Source: DAIDKA01 sp963726995 (GTDB lineage: Bacteria; Pseudomonadota; Gammaproteobacteria; Steroidobacterales; Steroidobacteraceae). From it: a stretch of DNA of 64,000 bases. Made by a program: the position numbers and the translations under genes. The notes below the pieces were generated by a model. It saw only the letters and a list, made by a program, of their open reading frames with translations. It made no database searches and was not told the DNA's origin. Location: assembly GCA_963726995.1 (NCBI GenBank), contig CAVSEP010000007.1:310001-374000 (forward strand), read 5' to 3'. Below are positions 1 to 9,372 of this stretch, one piece after another; the first letter of the stretch is position 1, and each line of letters starts with the position of its first letter.

Positions 1-1505
1 CGACGATCTATAACGGCATCGGTGCGACCAAGCATCCCGCGGTAACCATTCCGGCCGGCATCAATGGCGACCCGAATCCCACCGGCATTGTCTTCAACGG
101 CAGTACCGATCTTCTCGTGACGGAAGGCGCGCAAGCGGCGCCTGCCGCGTTCATCTTCGACGGTGAAGGCGGCACCATTTCCGGGTGGGCATCCAGCGTG
201 GACCCGCAAAAGGCCATCGTCATGTACGACGACGGCGCGGGTGGCGCGGTCTACAAAGGACTGGCAATCGCCACCGACGGCAACGGGACCACCCTGCTGT
301 ATGCCACCGACTTCCACAACAACAAGGTCGATGTGTTCGACGGCACGTTCGCCAAGACTACGACCACGGGCGGCTTCATCGACCCCACGCTGCCGGCAGG
401 CTATGCGCCTTTCGGCATCCAGACCCTGGTGGTCCAAAACCGGACGCTGATCTACGTGACCTACGCCAAGCAGGATGGCGCGGCGCACGACAATGTCGAT
501 GGTGCGGGCCTGGGCCTGGTCGATGTGTTCGATACCCAGGGCAGGCTGCAGACCCACCTGATCGGGCCGGGCGGCGCCCTCAATGCACCCTGGGGCATTG
601 CGCTTGCCCCGTCGGCCTTCGGCACCTTCAGCAACACCCTGCTGATCGGCAATTTCGGCGACGGCAAGATCAACGCCTACGATCCCTCGAGCGGTGCGCC
701 GCTCGGTGCCCTGGGCGATTCGAGCGGCGCGGCCCTGGTCATTCCGGGACTGTGGGGCATTGCCTTCGGCAACGGTGCGCAGAACCAGCCCAGCACGACG
801 CTGTTCTTCGCGGCCGGGCCCAACGACGAGGCCGACGGCCTGTATGGCCGGATCGATCTGGGCGCTACCGCGCCGGATGTGATTGCCCCGACCGCGACCC
901 TCAATTCCCCCGCTCAGGGGGCGACGGAGAGTGGCACGGTGTCGGTCACGGCAACCGCCAGCGACAATGTCGCAGTGACCTCGGTGAAGTTCTTCGCCGG
1001 CACTACTCTGATCGGCACCGCTACGGCGGCCCCCTACTCGGTTGCCTGGGATACCACCACGGTGGCCGACGGCAGCGTCACTGTGACCGCGCAGGCGGCG
1101 GATGCGGCCGGCAACCTGGGCACTTCGGCCGCCGTGACCGTCAGCGTGAACAATGCCTCACCACCGTCACCGCCTGCGCCGGCTGTCAGCTTCGCGCAGC
1201 TGCAGAGCCAGATCTTCACGCCCATCTGCTCGGGCTGTCACTCGGGAGTAGGCACTTCGCTGCCGGGTTCCATGAACCTGACGGCGGGCAATGCCTTCGC
1301 GTCGCTGGTGAATGTCGCCAGCATCGAGCGACCAACCCTGAAACGGGTGAATCCAGGTGATCCCGCCAGCAGCTATCTGATCCAGAAACTGGAAGGCAGC
1401 GCCGGTATTGCCGGGGCGCGCATGCCCTTCGGCGGGCCCTTCCTGGATCAGACCAGCATCGATCAGGTGGCCGCGTGGATCAGCCAGGGCGCGGCGAACA
1501 ACTAG
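1..1505 (+). CDS. TIGR03118-type secreted propeller protein with Ig-like and C-terminal heme-c domain (5' partial)
   Basis: The reading frame is open from base 3, so the start lies outside the window and about 500 residues are visible. The first roughly 290 resemble the TIGR03118 family of extracellular propeller-like proteins (motifs PTGIVFNGS, AAFIFDGEGGTISGW, DVFD, APWGIALAP). Next comes an Ig-like module (about 293-380; DNVAVTSVKFFAG, WDTT, VTAQAADAAGN), a Pro/Ser linker, and a terminal region with CSGCH (a CxxCH heme-c site) and ARMPFGG, whose Met could be the distal heme ligand. The family is normally exported, but the signal peptide cannot be checked here. Its stop codon overlaps that of the convergent EAL gene within a CTAG. 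The function is unknown; a cell-surface or periplasmic electron-transfer or binding role is inferred. Confidence 0.8.
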   Translation, partial: TIYNGIGATKHPAVTIPAGINGDPNPTGIVFNGSTDLLVTEGAQAAPAAFIFDGEGGTISGWASSVDPQKAIVMYDDGAGGAVYKGLAIATDGNGTTLLYATDFHNNKVDVFDGTFAKTTTTGGFIDPTLPAGYAPFGIQTLVVQNRTLIYVTYAKQDGAAHDNVDGAGLGLVDVFDTQGRLQTHLIGPGGALNAPWGIALAPSAFGTFSNTLLIGNFGDGKINAYDPSSGAPLGALGDSSGAALVIPGLWGIAFGNGAQNQPSTTLFFAAGPNDEADGLYGRIDLGATAPDVIAPTATLNSPAQGATESGTVSVTATASDNVAVTSVKFFAGTTLIGTATAAPYSVAWDTTTVADGSVTVTAQAADAAGNLGTSAAVTVSVNNASPPSPPAPAVSFAQLQSQIFTPICSGCHSGVGTSLPGSMNLTAGNAFASLVNVASIERPTLKRVNPGDPASSYLIQKLEGSAGIAGARMPFGGPFLDQTSIDQVAAWISQGAANN

Positions 1506-2788
1506 AGGGAACCCTGAGGACGCAGTTCCTGACTGCGTTCCTCGTGGGCCTTGGCCCACGCGGCGACTTCAGCGGCCGGCATAGCCTTGCCCATGAGCCA
1601 GCCCTGCGCGAAGGTACAGCCGTACTCCTGCAGCAGCCGCAGGTCCTCGACGGACTCGACGCCCTCCGCCACGGTGTTAAGTCCCAGGCGCTTGGCCATC
1701 TCGAGCGCGGATCGCAGCATCACCTGCACACTCTCACGCTCGTGCACGCCGTGCACGAATGAACGGTCGATCTTCAGTTCCGTGAACGGTATGCGGGCCA
1801 GCTGCTGCATGGAGGAGAAGCCGGTGCCGTAGTCATCCAGGGACAGGCCGAAGCCGCGCAGCCGCAGCCGCGTCAGCACCGCCAGGGCCACGGACAGCTC
1901 GCGCATCAGCGAGGTCTCGGTGATTTCCAGCACCACGCGCTCGGCGCGCAGGTCATAGCACTGCTGCAGCCCGGAGATTTCCTGGAGCAGATCCGGGCTC
2001 TCCAGCAGCAGCGGCGAGAGATTGATGGCCACCGACAGATCCATGCCCTGCGCGTTCCACATGGCCGTCTGCAGCATGGCCTGGTTCATCACCTGCAAGG
2101 TGAGCTTGTGGATGAGCCCATGCTCCTCGGCCATCGGGATGAAGTGATCCGGATGCACCATACCCAGTGTCGGGTGCATCCAGCGGGCCAGGGCCTCCAC
2201 GCCATGCACCGCGCCGCTGTGCACGGCGATCTGCGGCTGGTAATGCACGATGATTTCGCTGCGATCGAGGCCCGCACGCAGCTCTTCCGGATCCACGGGC
2301 AGTGCGCCGGCGGTCTGCTTGCGCTTGTCCGTCACGCTGTCCCAGTTGCGCAATATCGCGCTCAGAGCGTCGAGCCGCAGCGGCTTTTGCAGGGCGCCGA
2401 TCAGTCGCAGGCCCATGCTGCCGCCCAGATCCTGCACCGAGTGCAGCAGCGCGCGCTCGCGTGACGAGGCGACGATGATGGGCGACTCGATGCCGCGCTC
2501 GCGCAGGCGCGTGAGCAGTTCGGGGCCGTCCATGGTCGGCATTTCAAGATCGATGATCAGCAGATCGGGGGGCTCGGTCAGGGCAGCGAGCAGCGCCAGG
2601 GCTTCCTGCCCATTGCCCGCCTCGCGCACCTCGGTGATGCCCAGCTCCTGGCACAACGCGACGGCATAGGCGCGCTGCGCCGCGCTGTCGTCCACGACCA
2701 GCACTGAGCGGATCGTGGGCAGATTGCCCTGGCTCAGCATTCTTGCAACCGATTCTGCCTGTTCAGCATTTAGGGCGGATCCGTCCAT
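1502..2788 (-). CDS. Response regulator with EAL phosphodiesterase output domain
   Basis: 428 residues. Residues about 28-145 form a receiver domain with the acidic pair VVDDS, phospho-acceptor Asp in LLIIDLEMPTMDG and the conserved Lys in ALQKPL. Residues about 165-415 form an EAL domain with EALARW, the Asn of INLSP, EITET, DDYGTGFSS, LKIDRSF and AEGVES. All the usual metal- and substrate-binding positions appear present, so active hydrolysis of c-di-GMP is expected, controlled by an unlinked histidine kinase. The start is the ATG at 2788, in the sequence MDGSALN. No sensor kinase lies nearby, and the gene points away from the SDR at 3109. Confidence 0.88.
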   Translation of the reverse strand: MDGSALNAEQAESVARMLSQGNLPTIRSVLVVDDSAAQRAYAVALCQELGITEVREAGNGQEALALLAALTEPPDLLIIDLEMPTMDGPELLTRLRERGIESPIIVASSRERALLHSVQDLGGSMGLRLIGALQKPLRLDALSAILRNWDSVTDKRKQTAGALPVDPEELRAGLDRSEIIVHYQPQIAVHSGAVHGVEALARWMHPTLGMVHPDHFIPMAEEHGLIHKLTLQVMNQAMLQTAMWNAQGMDLSVAINLSPLLLESPDLLQEISGLQQCYDLRAERVVLEITETSLMRELSVALAVLTRLRLRGFGLSLDDYGTGFSSMQQLARIPFTELKIDRSFVHGVHERESVQVMLRSALEMAKRLGLNTVAEGVESVEDLRLLQEYGCTFAQGWLMGKAMPAAEVAAWAKAHEERSQELRPQGSL

Positions 2789-3108
2789 GATCCGGAATAT
2801 GTCTCCGACTCCGTACCGTTATGGTGCAGAGCTTACCGGGACCCATACCCTGGCCGGAGGTCACGGTTCACAGTCCCAACCCGAGGATTTGCATTGCGCA
2901 CTGCGGCATCAGGCGTCCCGGGGCCCTACGAGCTGACCGTCACGGCTCAGCTGATGCTGCCCGCTCAGGGTCTTGATTTGAATGAAATGTGTTGCAATGT
3001 CCACTGCTCGGTCACCTTGTGGGACAAGCCAAGGGCAGCGCCTTGCCACCCGCGTCCCGAGGCGCGAAGCTGCACTCAAGACTCATACCACACGGGAACC
3101 ACAAGAAT
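2789..3108. other. Intergenic region between divergent EAL and SDR genes
   Basis: This is a 320-base gap between two outward-facing genes, so it should hold promoters for both. I see no convincing ORF, RNA gene or strong inverted repeat. A TTGATT hexamer near 2974 could belong to a weak promoter reading toward the SDR, but no good -10 partner is evident. Confidence 0.4.
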
Positions 3109-4002
3109 ATGCAGGACCTGGCCGGCAAGATCGCGTTCGTGACCGGCGGCAGCAGCGGCATCGGTTTGGGTCTCGTCAGGGTCCTGGCCGCCGCGGGCAT
3201 GAAGGTCGCCTTCACCTATCGCCATGCCGCCCACCGCGATGAGGCCCTGGACTACTTTCGCGCCGAGGGAGAACAACGGGTTCATGCCCTGCAGCTCGAC
3301 GTCACCGACCGCGCGGGCTTCGCCACCGCCGCCGATGCGGCCGAGCGGGTTCTGGGCGGACCGGTCCAGGTGCTGATCAACAATGCCGGCGTGGGCATCC
3401 TGGGCCCGATGCAACAGGCCACCTACGCCGACTGGGACTGGGTCATGGGCGTCAATGTCGGTGGGGTCATCAATGGCGTGCAGACCTTCCTGCCGCGCAT
3501 GCTCAGGCGCGGCCTGCCCGGGCACATCGTGAACGTGGCCTCCATCGGCGGCATCGCCGCACTGGGCTCGGCGGGCGTCTACGCAACCTCCAAGTTCGCG
3601 GTGGTGGGCCTGAGCGAGGCGCTGCGCACCGACCTGGTGGGCAGCCCCATCGGCGTCTCCGTGTACTGTCCGGGACTGGTGAAGTCCAACATCGGCGACA
3701 GCGCGCGCAGCCGCCCGGCGGAGCTGTCCGACTCCGGGTATGCCGCTGCCGCGCCTGAGCCGGGCGGGCCGCCGGCCGACTTCATGCGCCACGCCATGGA
3801 CGCCGTCAGCGCGGCCGGCTATGTGCTGGAGGGCATCCGCCACAACCGGCTGTTCATCCTCAGTCACCCCGAGTTCCGCGCAGTGCTCGAGGCGCGCAGC
3901 AGGCTGCTGCTGGGCGCCATTCCCAACGAGCCCATCGATCCGGCGCGGGCGGATTCGGCCCGCTGGCTGCTGTCCAGTTCCGTCTACCAGAACAACGCCT
4001 GA
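3109..4002 (+). CDS. Short-chain dehydrogenase/reductase
   Basis: 297 residues from the ATG at 3109 (MQDLAGKIAFVTGG). The open frame extends further upstream, but that extension has no SDR similarity. The classical SDR features are present: TGGSSGIG nucleotide loop, NNAGVG, catalytic Ser in NVASIGG and YATSK for the Tyr-x-x-x-Lys pair. It is probably a soluble NAD(P)-dependent oxidoreductase. The substrate is not predictable. It lies 16 bases ahead of the HAD-like gene and could be cotranscribed with it and modBC. Confidence 0.88.
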   Translation: MQDLAGKIAFVTGGSSGIGLGLVRVLAAAGMKVAFTYRHAAHRDEALDYFRAEGEQRVHALQLDVTDRAGFATAADAAERVLGGPVQVLINNAGVGILGPMQQATYADWDWVMGVNVGGVINGVQTFLPRMLRRGLPGHIVNVASIGGIAALGSAGVYATSKFAVVGLSEALRTDLVGSPIGVSVYCPGLVKSNIGDSARSRPAELSDSGYAAAAPEPGGPPADFMRHAMDAVSAAGYVLEGIRHNRLFILSHPEFRAVLEARSRLLLGAIPNEPIDPARADSARWLLSSSVYQNNA

Positions 4003-4018
4003 CGGGCACGGCAAGCGC

Positions 4019-4728
4019 ATGAGTACGGGCCCTACCAACGATGGCGCCGACCTCGTATTCCTGATCGATGTCGACAACACACTGCTCGACAATGATCAGC
4101 TGATCGGGGATCTGATGGCGCACATCGCCGCGCAATACGGCACCGCGAGCCGCGACCGGTATGCGCAGATCCTGGAGGAGGTGCGCAGTAGACTCGGCTA
4201 TGTGGACTACCTCGGCGCCCTGCAGCAGTACCGCCTGGAGCACCTGGATGAGCGCGGCTGCTGGGCATGTCCCGCTTCCTGATCGACTACCCCTTCGCGC
4301 AGCGCCTGTATCCGCAGGCGCTGCAGGTCCTGGCGCATCTTCGAACCCTGGGCGAAACCGTGATTCTCTCCGACGGGGATGTGGTCTTTCAGCCGCGCAA
4401 GATCCTGCGCGCCGGCATCTGGGACGCGGTGCAGGGTCGGGTCCTGATATACGTGCACAAGGAGCAGATGCTCCAGGACGTCGAACGGCGCTATCCGGCG
4501 CGCCACTACGTGATGATCGATGACAAGCTGCGCATCCTGGATGCGATGCGCAGTCAATGGCGCGATCGCCTCACCACCGTGTTCCCGCGCCAGGGTCACT
4601 ACGCGCATGACGCGGCCGCCATCGCCGCTTTCGCGCCCGCGGACCTGGCCATCGAGCGCATCGGGGAACTACTGGCCTGCGACGCCGGCGATTTTCGCAA
4701 CGGCCGACGGCATGCTGCTCAACGCTGA
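4019..4728 (+). CDS. HAD-superfamily hydrolase, one frameshift
   Basis: The first half, starting at the ATG at 4019, carries the HAD motif I VFLIDVDNTLLDND. It continues in another frame from about 4258 with motif II (ETVILSDGD) and the motif III/IV region (HYVMIDDKLRIL). Restoring one C near 4257-4259 (GGCTG to GGCCTG) joins the halves into a 236-residue protein of ordinary HAD size. The defect is therefore probably a sequencing error rather than gene decay. The end overlaps the start of modB by 17 bases, which suggests translational coupling. The phosphatase substrate is unknown. Confidence 0.75.
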
Positions 4729-5410
4729 GGAATGGCAGGCCCTGCGCCTGAGCCTCGAGGTGGCCCTGTGGAGCCTCGTCTGGAACCTGCCCGTGGCCAT
4801 CGCCGTGGCCTGGGTGCTGGTCCGGCGGCGCTTTCCCGGGCGCGCCCTGCTCGATGCCTTGGTGCACTTGCCCCTGGTGCTGCCGCCGGTGCTCACCGGC
4901 TATCTGCTGCTGGTGCTGTTCGGCGCGCGCGGCCCGATCGGCGGCTGGCTGCTGCGCACCTTCGGCATCCATCTGATCTTCACCACCGCCGGCACCGTGC
5001 TGGCCGTGGCCGTGATGACCTTTCCGCTGATGGTGCGCGCCATCCGCCTCACCCTGGAAGGCGTGGATGCGGGCCTGGAGGAAGCGGCGCGGACGCTGGG
5101 GGCGGGCCCCCTGGATCGTTTCTTCAGCATCGCCCTGCCGCTGATGCTGCCCGGCATCCTGGCGGGCGCCGTCACCGCATTCGCGGCGGGCCTGGGCGAA
5201 TTCGGCGCGGTGATCACCTTCGTCTCCAATATCCCCGGGGTGACCCGCACGCTGCCGCTGGCGCTGTACACGGCGCTGCAGATGCCGAACGGCGATGCCA
5301 CGGCGGCGCGCCTGGCCATCACCTCCTTCACCCTCGGGCTTGCCGGGCTGGTGCTGTCCGAATGGCTGGCGCGCACCCTGCGCCGGCAGCTGGGTCGCGG
5401 AAGCGCCTGA
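4712..5410 (+). CDS. modB: Molybdate ABC transporter permease ModB
   Basis: 232 residues from the ATG at 4712 (MLLNAEEWQALRLSLEVA), with about five hydrophobic membrane segments. The cytoplasmic EAA loop that docks on the ATPase is clear (GLEEAARTLGAGPLDRFF), as is the GEFGAVITFVSNIPG segment typical of molybdate/tungstate permeases. It would form the inner-membrane channel for molybdate with ModC and the ModA binding protein. modC starts immediately after its stop codon. The gene is intact despite frameshifted neighbours on both sides. Confidence 0.95.
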   Translation: MLLNAEEWQALRLSLEVALWSLVWNLPVAIAVAWVLVRRRFPGRALLDALVHLPLVLPPVLTGYLLLVLFGARGPIGGWLLRTFGIHLIFTTAGTVLAVAVMTFPLMVRAIRLTLEGVDAGLEEAARTLGAGPLDRFFSIALPLMLPGILAGAVTAFAAGLGEFGAVITFVSNIPGVTRTLPLALYTALQMPNGDATAARLAITSFTLGLAGLVLSEWLARTLRRQLGRGSA

Positions 5411-6530
5411 ATGCTGGAAATCGACGTACGCAAGCAGCGCGGCACGTTCGCCTCGCGAGTGAGCTTCAGCAGTCCCACCCCGGGCATCACCGCCCTGTTC
5501 GGCCGCTCCGGGTGCGGGCAAGAGCACCACGATTCACATGATTGCCGGGTTGCTGCGTCCGGATGCGGGCCACATCCGCATCGATGGCACGGTCCTGTTC
5601 GATCGGCGCAGCGGCATCGACGTGCCGGCGGAGGAACGCGGCATCGGCTATGTATTCCAGGATGCGCGCCTGTTTCCGCATCTGTCGGTGCGCGACAACC
5701 TGTCGCTACGGCATGCGACGCGCGCGCGGCCGCGCCCACACGCTGCGCTTTGACGAGGTGGTGGAACTGCTGGGCCTGGCGGGGCTGCTGCGCGCGGCGC
5801 CCCGCCGGACTGTCGGGCGGCGAACGCCAGCGGGTGGCCATCGGCCGGGCGCTGCTGGCGCAGCCGCGCCTGCTGCTGCTGGATGAGCCGCTGGCGGCGA
5901 TCGACGTGGCGCGACGCGGGGAACTGCTGCCCTATCTTGAAATGCTGCGCGATCGCTTCAGCCTGCCCATGGTGTACGTCAGCCACCAGTTCGAGGAGGT
6001 CCTGCGCCTCGCCGGTGACATGGTCGTGCTGGACAACGGCGCCGTGGCGGGCTGCGGCGATGTTGTCACCATGAGCCAGTCCGCGGCGCTGCGCGCCATC
6101 ATCGGCGCCGAATCCCAGGGCGCGGTGGTGGAAGGCGTGATCGAGGACGTCGATGCGGAGTCGGACCTCGCGCGCATCCGCGTGGGCGCCGGCCAGCTGC
6201 GCGTGGAAGGCGCGGGACCTCGGACCGGGGCAGCGCCTGCGCGTGCAGCTGCTGGCCCGCGACCTGATCCTGGCCACGGCCGCGCCGACGGGCCTGAGCG
6301 TGCGCAACAGTCTCGAGGGCCGCATCTGCGGCTTGAGTCCCGATGGGGAGCGTGCCTGGCTGGTGATGACCGACATCGGCGGCGTCACGCTGATGGTGCG
6401 CGTCACCGAGGAGGCGCGGCGCGCCCTGGATCTCGCGGTAGGTCAGCGCGCCTGGGTGCTGGTCAAGGCCGTTTCACTGCGCGGCCACGTTTTTTCGGGG
6501 TCACCGCGCGCCGCGGCGCCACCGGCGTAG
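5411..6530 (+). CDS. modC: Molybdate ABC transporter ATPase ModC, four single-base insertions
   Basis: The pieces lie in three successive frames. Removing one extra base near 5517, 5703, 5801 and 6209 gives a continuous 371-residue ModC. The order is Walker A (GRSGCGKSTT after correction), Q-loop YVFQDARLFPH, signature LSGGERQR, Walker B LLLLDEPLAAID, switch His in YVSHQFEEV, then a C-terminal TOBE (molybdate-binding) region from about residue 270. All four defects are +1 and the flanking protein is perfectly conserved, so sequencing error is far more likely than decay. The 3' end overlaps convergent modE by 68 bases. Confidence 0.9.
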
Positions 6531-6891
6531 TCGACGCGGCGATCCCGGCCTGCAGCAACCACGCCAGGTGCTGGGCCGCCGCCGTGGTCGCAGCCAGCTC
6601 GATTTCCCGAAAGGCGGCCACCACCTGGCGGCCGAACGGCGTGATCTGTGCTCCGCCACCGCCGGCGCCGCCGATGCTGGCGGTGGTCACCGGCTGGCCC
6701 AGGGTGCGATTCAGGTCCTCCAACAGCAGCCAGGCGCGCCGGTAGCTCATCTTCAGGACCCGCGCGGCCTGGGACAAGGAGCCGGATCGCTCGATCTGCT
6801 CCAGCAATGCGATCTTGCCCGGCCCGATGGAACAGTCCGGCCCGATATCGATGCGCAGGCGGACCCCGACACTCGCAGCAGAGGTGTTCAT
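6463..6891 (-). CDS. modE: ModE-type molybdate-responsive regulator, DNA-binding domain only
   Basis: 142 residues with the ModE winged-helix domain: KIALLEQIERSGSLSQAARVL, MSYRRAWLLLEDLN and the glycine-rich wing IGGAGGGGAQITPFG. The C-terminal half is not the tandem Mop domain of E. coli ModE. Instead it is a short Ala/Arg/Lys-rich tail, so this is the single-domain type. It is divergent from modA and convergent with modC. The palindrome just upstream of modA is its probable operator. How molybdate is sensed without a Mop domain is not clear from the sequence. Confidence 0.9.
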   Translation of the reverse strand: MNTSAASVGVRLRIDIGPDCSIGPGKIALLEQIERSGSLSQAARVLKMSYRRAWLLLEDLNRTLGQPVTTASIGGAGGGGAQITPFGRQVVAAFREIELAATTAAAQHLAWLLQAGIAASTTPVAPRRAVTPKKRGRAVKRP

Positions 6892-6962
6892 GCGCCCATT
6901 CTATCGATGAACGCGGCCGCACTTGGTCTCACGACTTGCGCAATGCTTACCGGTACCCTATC

Positions 6963-6984
6963 GTTATATTCCAACCGATATAAC
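6963..6984. promoter_or_regulatory. Putative ModE operator upstream of modA
   Basis: A perfect inverted repeat, GTTATAT, eight bases, ATATAAC, resembles the TATAT/ATATA half-sites bound by ModE. It lies in the modE-modA divergent region, 23 bases before the preferred modA start at 7008. Binding there would block modA transcription and possibly affect modE itself. Confidence 0.75.
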
Positions 6985-7007
6985 ACATGGCGTCGCGCGG
7001 CAAATTG

Positions 7008-7818
7008 ATGACCAAGATCCATTCCCTGGCGCGCCGGGCGCTGCTCTCCACGGTCCTGCTGTGCGGCGCGCTGCTGGCGACGCTGCCGGTCGGCAGCTGG
7101 GCACAGGGTGGCGCAGCGCAACCGGACCTGATCGTACTGGCCGCCGCCTCGCTCACCGACGCGCTCAATGAAATCGGCCCCGCTTTCAGCGCCGCCACGC
7201 ACCGGGGCGTCAAGCTGTCCTATGCCGCCAGCTCCGCCCTGGCCAAGCAGGTCGAGGCGGGCGCACCGGCCGACGTCTTCATGTCCGCGGACACGGACTG
7301 GATGGACTACCTGCAGACCCGCAAACTCATCGACCGCGGCACCCGGCGCAATGTGCTGGGCAATCGCCTGGTGCTGATCAGCCCGGCCGACAGCACCGTG
7401 ACCATCAGGATCGCGCCGCACTTTGCGCTGGCAAAGCTGCTCGGCGAGGGACGCCTGGCGACCGGCAATCCCGACTCGGTGCCGGTGGGCAGGTACGCGA
7501 AGGTCGCCCTCACCAACCTCGGAGTCTGGAGCCTGGTGCAGGACCACATTGCGGCGGCGGACAATGTGCGCGCGGCGTTGGCGCTGGTGGCCCGCGGCGA
7601 GGCTCCCCTGGGCATCGTCTATCGCACCGACGCGCTGGTCGAGAAGAAGGTGCGCATCGTGGCCGAGTTCCCCAAGGGGTCCCACGACCCGATCACCTAT
7701 CCGGCTGCCACGCTGGCCAAGGCGCATGAGGGCGCGGCGGATTTCGTCAAATTCCTGGCCGCTCCGGCCGGCCCAGGCCATCTTCGCCAAGTACGGTTTC
7801 GATCCCGCCCCAAAATAG
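7008..7818 (+). CDS. modA: Periplasmic molybdate-binding protein ModA, one frameshift
   Basis: The start is placed at the ATG at 7008 (MTKIHSLARRALLSTVLL). The in-frame ATG at 6987 abuts the ModE operator. A Sec signal peptide ends near VGSWAQ. The mature part has the ModA landmarks LIVLAAASLTDALNEIG, LSYAASSALAKQVEAGAPADVFMSAD and PIGIVYRTDA-like GEAPLGIVYRTDA. One extra G near 7770 shifts the frame. Corrected, the protein ends in QAIFAKYGFDPAPK after 269 residues. It would deliver molybdate to ModBC. It is unusual in lying after modBC and being separated from them by modE. Confidence 0.92.
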
Positions 7819-7921
7819 TGCAAGTCATTGATAGATTTCATCCCCAGGCTTGCGCTGAGGCTCGTCGCTGAACACCCGTTCGGCTACACTTGCGGCCCCC
7901 TGGGCGGTCAGGACATTGCAG

Positions 7922-8147
7922 ATGGCTATTCAACACGCGCGGGTTTGCGGCGCCTGCGAGCGGGAATGTCCCTCGTGGGCCCATCGCTGTCCGGCCTGCG
8001 GCAGCGCGGCCATTTCCTACCAGCTGATCATCGCCCCGCCCGAGCGAGACCCGCCTCAGCAAGGTTGCCGGCACTGCCGCGCGCGTGCGCCGCAGCCGCG
8101 GCCGCGTGGTCACCGAACCGGGCGTCCACCTGCGGACCACTGCCTGA
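7922..8147 (+). CDS. Small zinc-ribbon protein, probable frameshift
   Basis: The first about 38 residues from the ATG at 7922 hold two CxxC pairs (CGAC and CPAC) in a compact zinc-ribbon arrangement, followed by ISYQLII. The tail in the same frame is Arg/Pro-rich and implausible. Removing one C from the run at 8037-8041 gives the tail PSETRLSKVAGTAARVRRSR ending at a TGA at 8147, 74 residues in all. I do not recognise the family. The protein may bind zinc or nucleic acid. A terminator-like hairpin follows at 8246. Confidence 0.5.
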
Positions 8148-8245
8148 CATGATTTTTCCCAGCCGCAGGCCGACGAAGGCCCGCAAGGCGCCCAGCAGGG
8201 GTTGCCGCGGGTAGTCGAAAGTTTTGCCACGACTTCCCTCAAGCA

Positions 8246-8271
8246 GGCCCCGCCGAACGACGGGGCCTTTT
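8246..8271 (+). terminator. Rho-independent terminator upstream of asd
   Basis: The stem GGCCCCG (8246-8252) pairs with CGGGGCC (8261-8267) around an eight-base loop and is followed directly by TTTT and more T-rich sequence. It would end transcripts coming from the zinc-ribbon gene before asd starts at 8296. Confidence 0.8.
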
Positions 8272-8295
8272 CATTTTCCGGTGCCGGAGTAGTTC

Positions 8296-9372
8296 ATGCC
8301 GTCCTCACAGTCCGATCAGACCGAACCTGCACGTCCTTCGTCCACCCAGGCCGCGCCGTCCTTCGTCGTGGCCGTCGTCGGCGCCACCGGCGCCGTCGGG
8401 GCTGAGATGGCCCGCTGCCTGGAGCAGCGCAATTTTCCGGTGGCGGAACTGCGGCTGCTGGCCTCGGCCCGTTCGGTCGGCAAGACCCAGAAATTCCGCG
8501 GCCAGGACGTGCCGATCCGGGAACTGACGGAAGCCAGCTTCGAGGGTGTGCGACATCGCGCTGTTCTCGGCCGGCGGCGGCATCTCCAAGCGCTTCGCGC
8601 CGATCGCCGCGAGCGCCGGCGCCATCGTCATCGACAATTCCTCGGCTTTCCGCATGAATGCGGACGTGCCGCTGGTGGTCCCGGAAATCAACGCCGACGC
8701 AGATCAGCGCCAACCGGGGCATCATCGCCAACCCGAACTGCGCCGCCATCATCTCGATCCTGCCGCTGTGGCCCATTCATCGGAAGAACCCCATCCAGCG
8801 TCTGCAGCTGGCCACCTACCAGGCCGCCTCGGGCGCGGGAGCCGCCGCCATGGAGGAGCTGCGCGAGGCGACCCGGGCGCATCTGGAGGGTCGCGAATAC
8901 CAGCACAAGGTGCTGCCCCACCCCTACGCCTTCAACGTGTTCAGCCACAACACGCGGGTGGACCCGGGAACCGGCTACAACGAGGAAGAAACCAAGGTGA
9001 TGCAGGAGGCCCGCAAGATCTTCGGCGAGCCGAACCTGCGCGTCAGCGCCACCTGCGTGCGCGTGCCGGTGCTGCGTGCGCACTGCGTCGCCCTGACCAT
9101 CGAGTGTCGCGACCCCATCACGCCGGACCAGGTGCGCAGGTCTGCTCGAGGGCGCCCCCGGAGTGCGGGTCGTGGACGATGTGGCGAACAACTACTTCCC
9201 CATGCCCAAGGATGCCTCGGGACAGGATGACGTGCTGGTCGGACGCATCCGCCAGGACTTGAGCGATCCATCGGGTCGTTCGATCGCCCTGTTCTGCGCG
9301 GGCGATCAGCTGCTCAAGGGCGCGGCGCTGAATGCCGTGCAGATCGCCGAGCAGTGGGTGAAGCGCCGCTAG
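8296..9372 (+). CDS. asd: Aspartate-semialdehyde dehydrogenase, three single-base insertions
   Basis: Extra bases near 8548, 8699 and 9141 split the gene. Removing them gives a 357-residue Asd of normal length with a short hydrophilic N-terminal extension. Visible landmarks are the NADP loop VVGATGAVG, the FSAGGG segment, the active-site Cys in NPNCAAI, YQAASGAGAAAMEEL and SATCVRVPVLRAH. It reduces aspartyl phosphate to aspartate semialdehyde for Lys, Met, Thr and diaminopimelate synthesis. The gene is normally essential, which strongly favours sequencing error. Its stop codon shares a CTAG with convergent petA. Confidence 0.93.

Noticed and set aside
5411..6530. Programmed frameshifting in modC
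   Set aside because: Four separate +1 shifts without slippery sequences or stimulatory structures are not plausible as recoding. Sequencing error explains them together with those in neighbouring genes.
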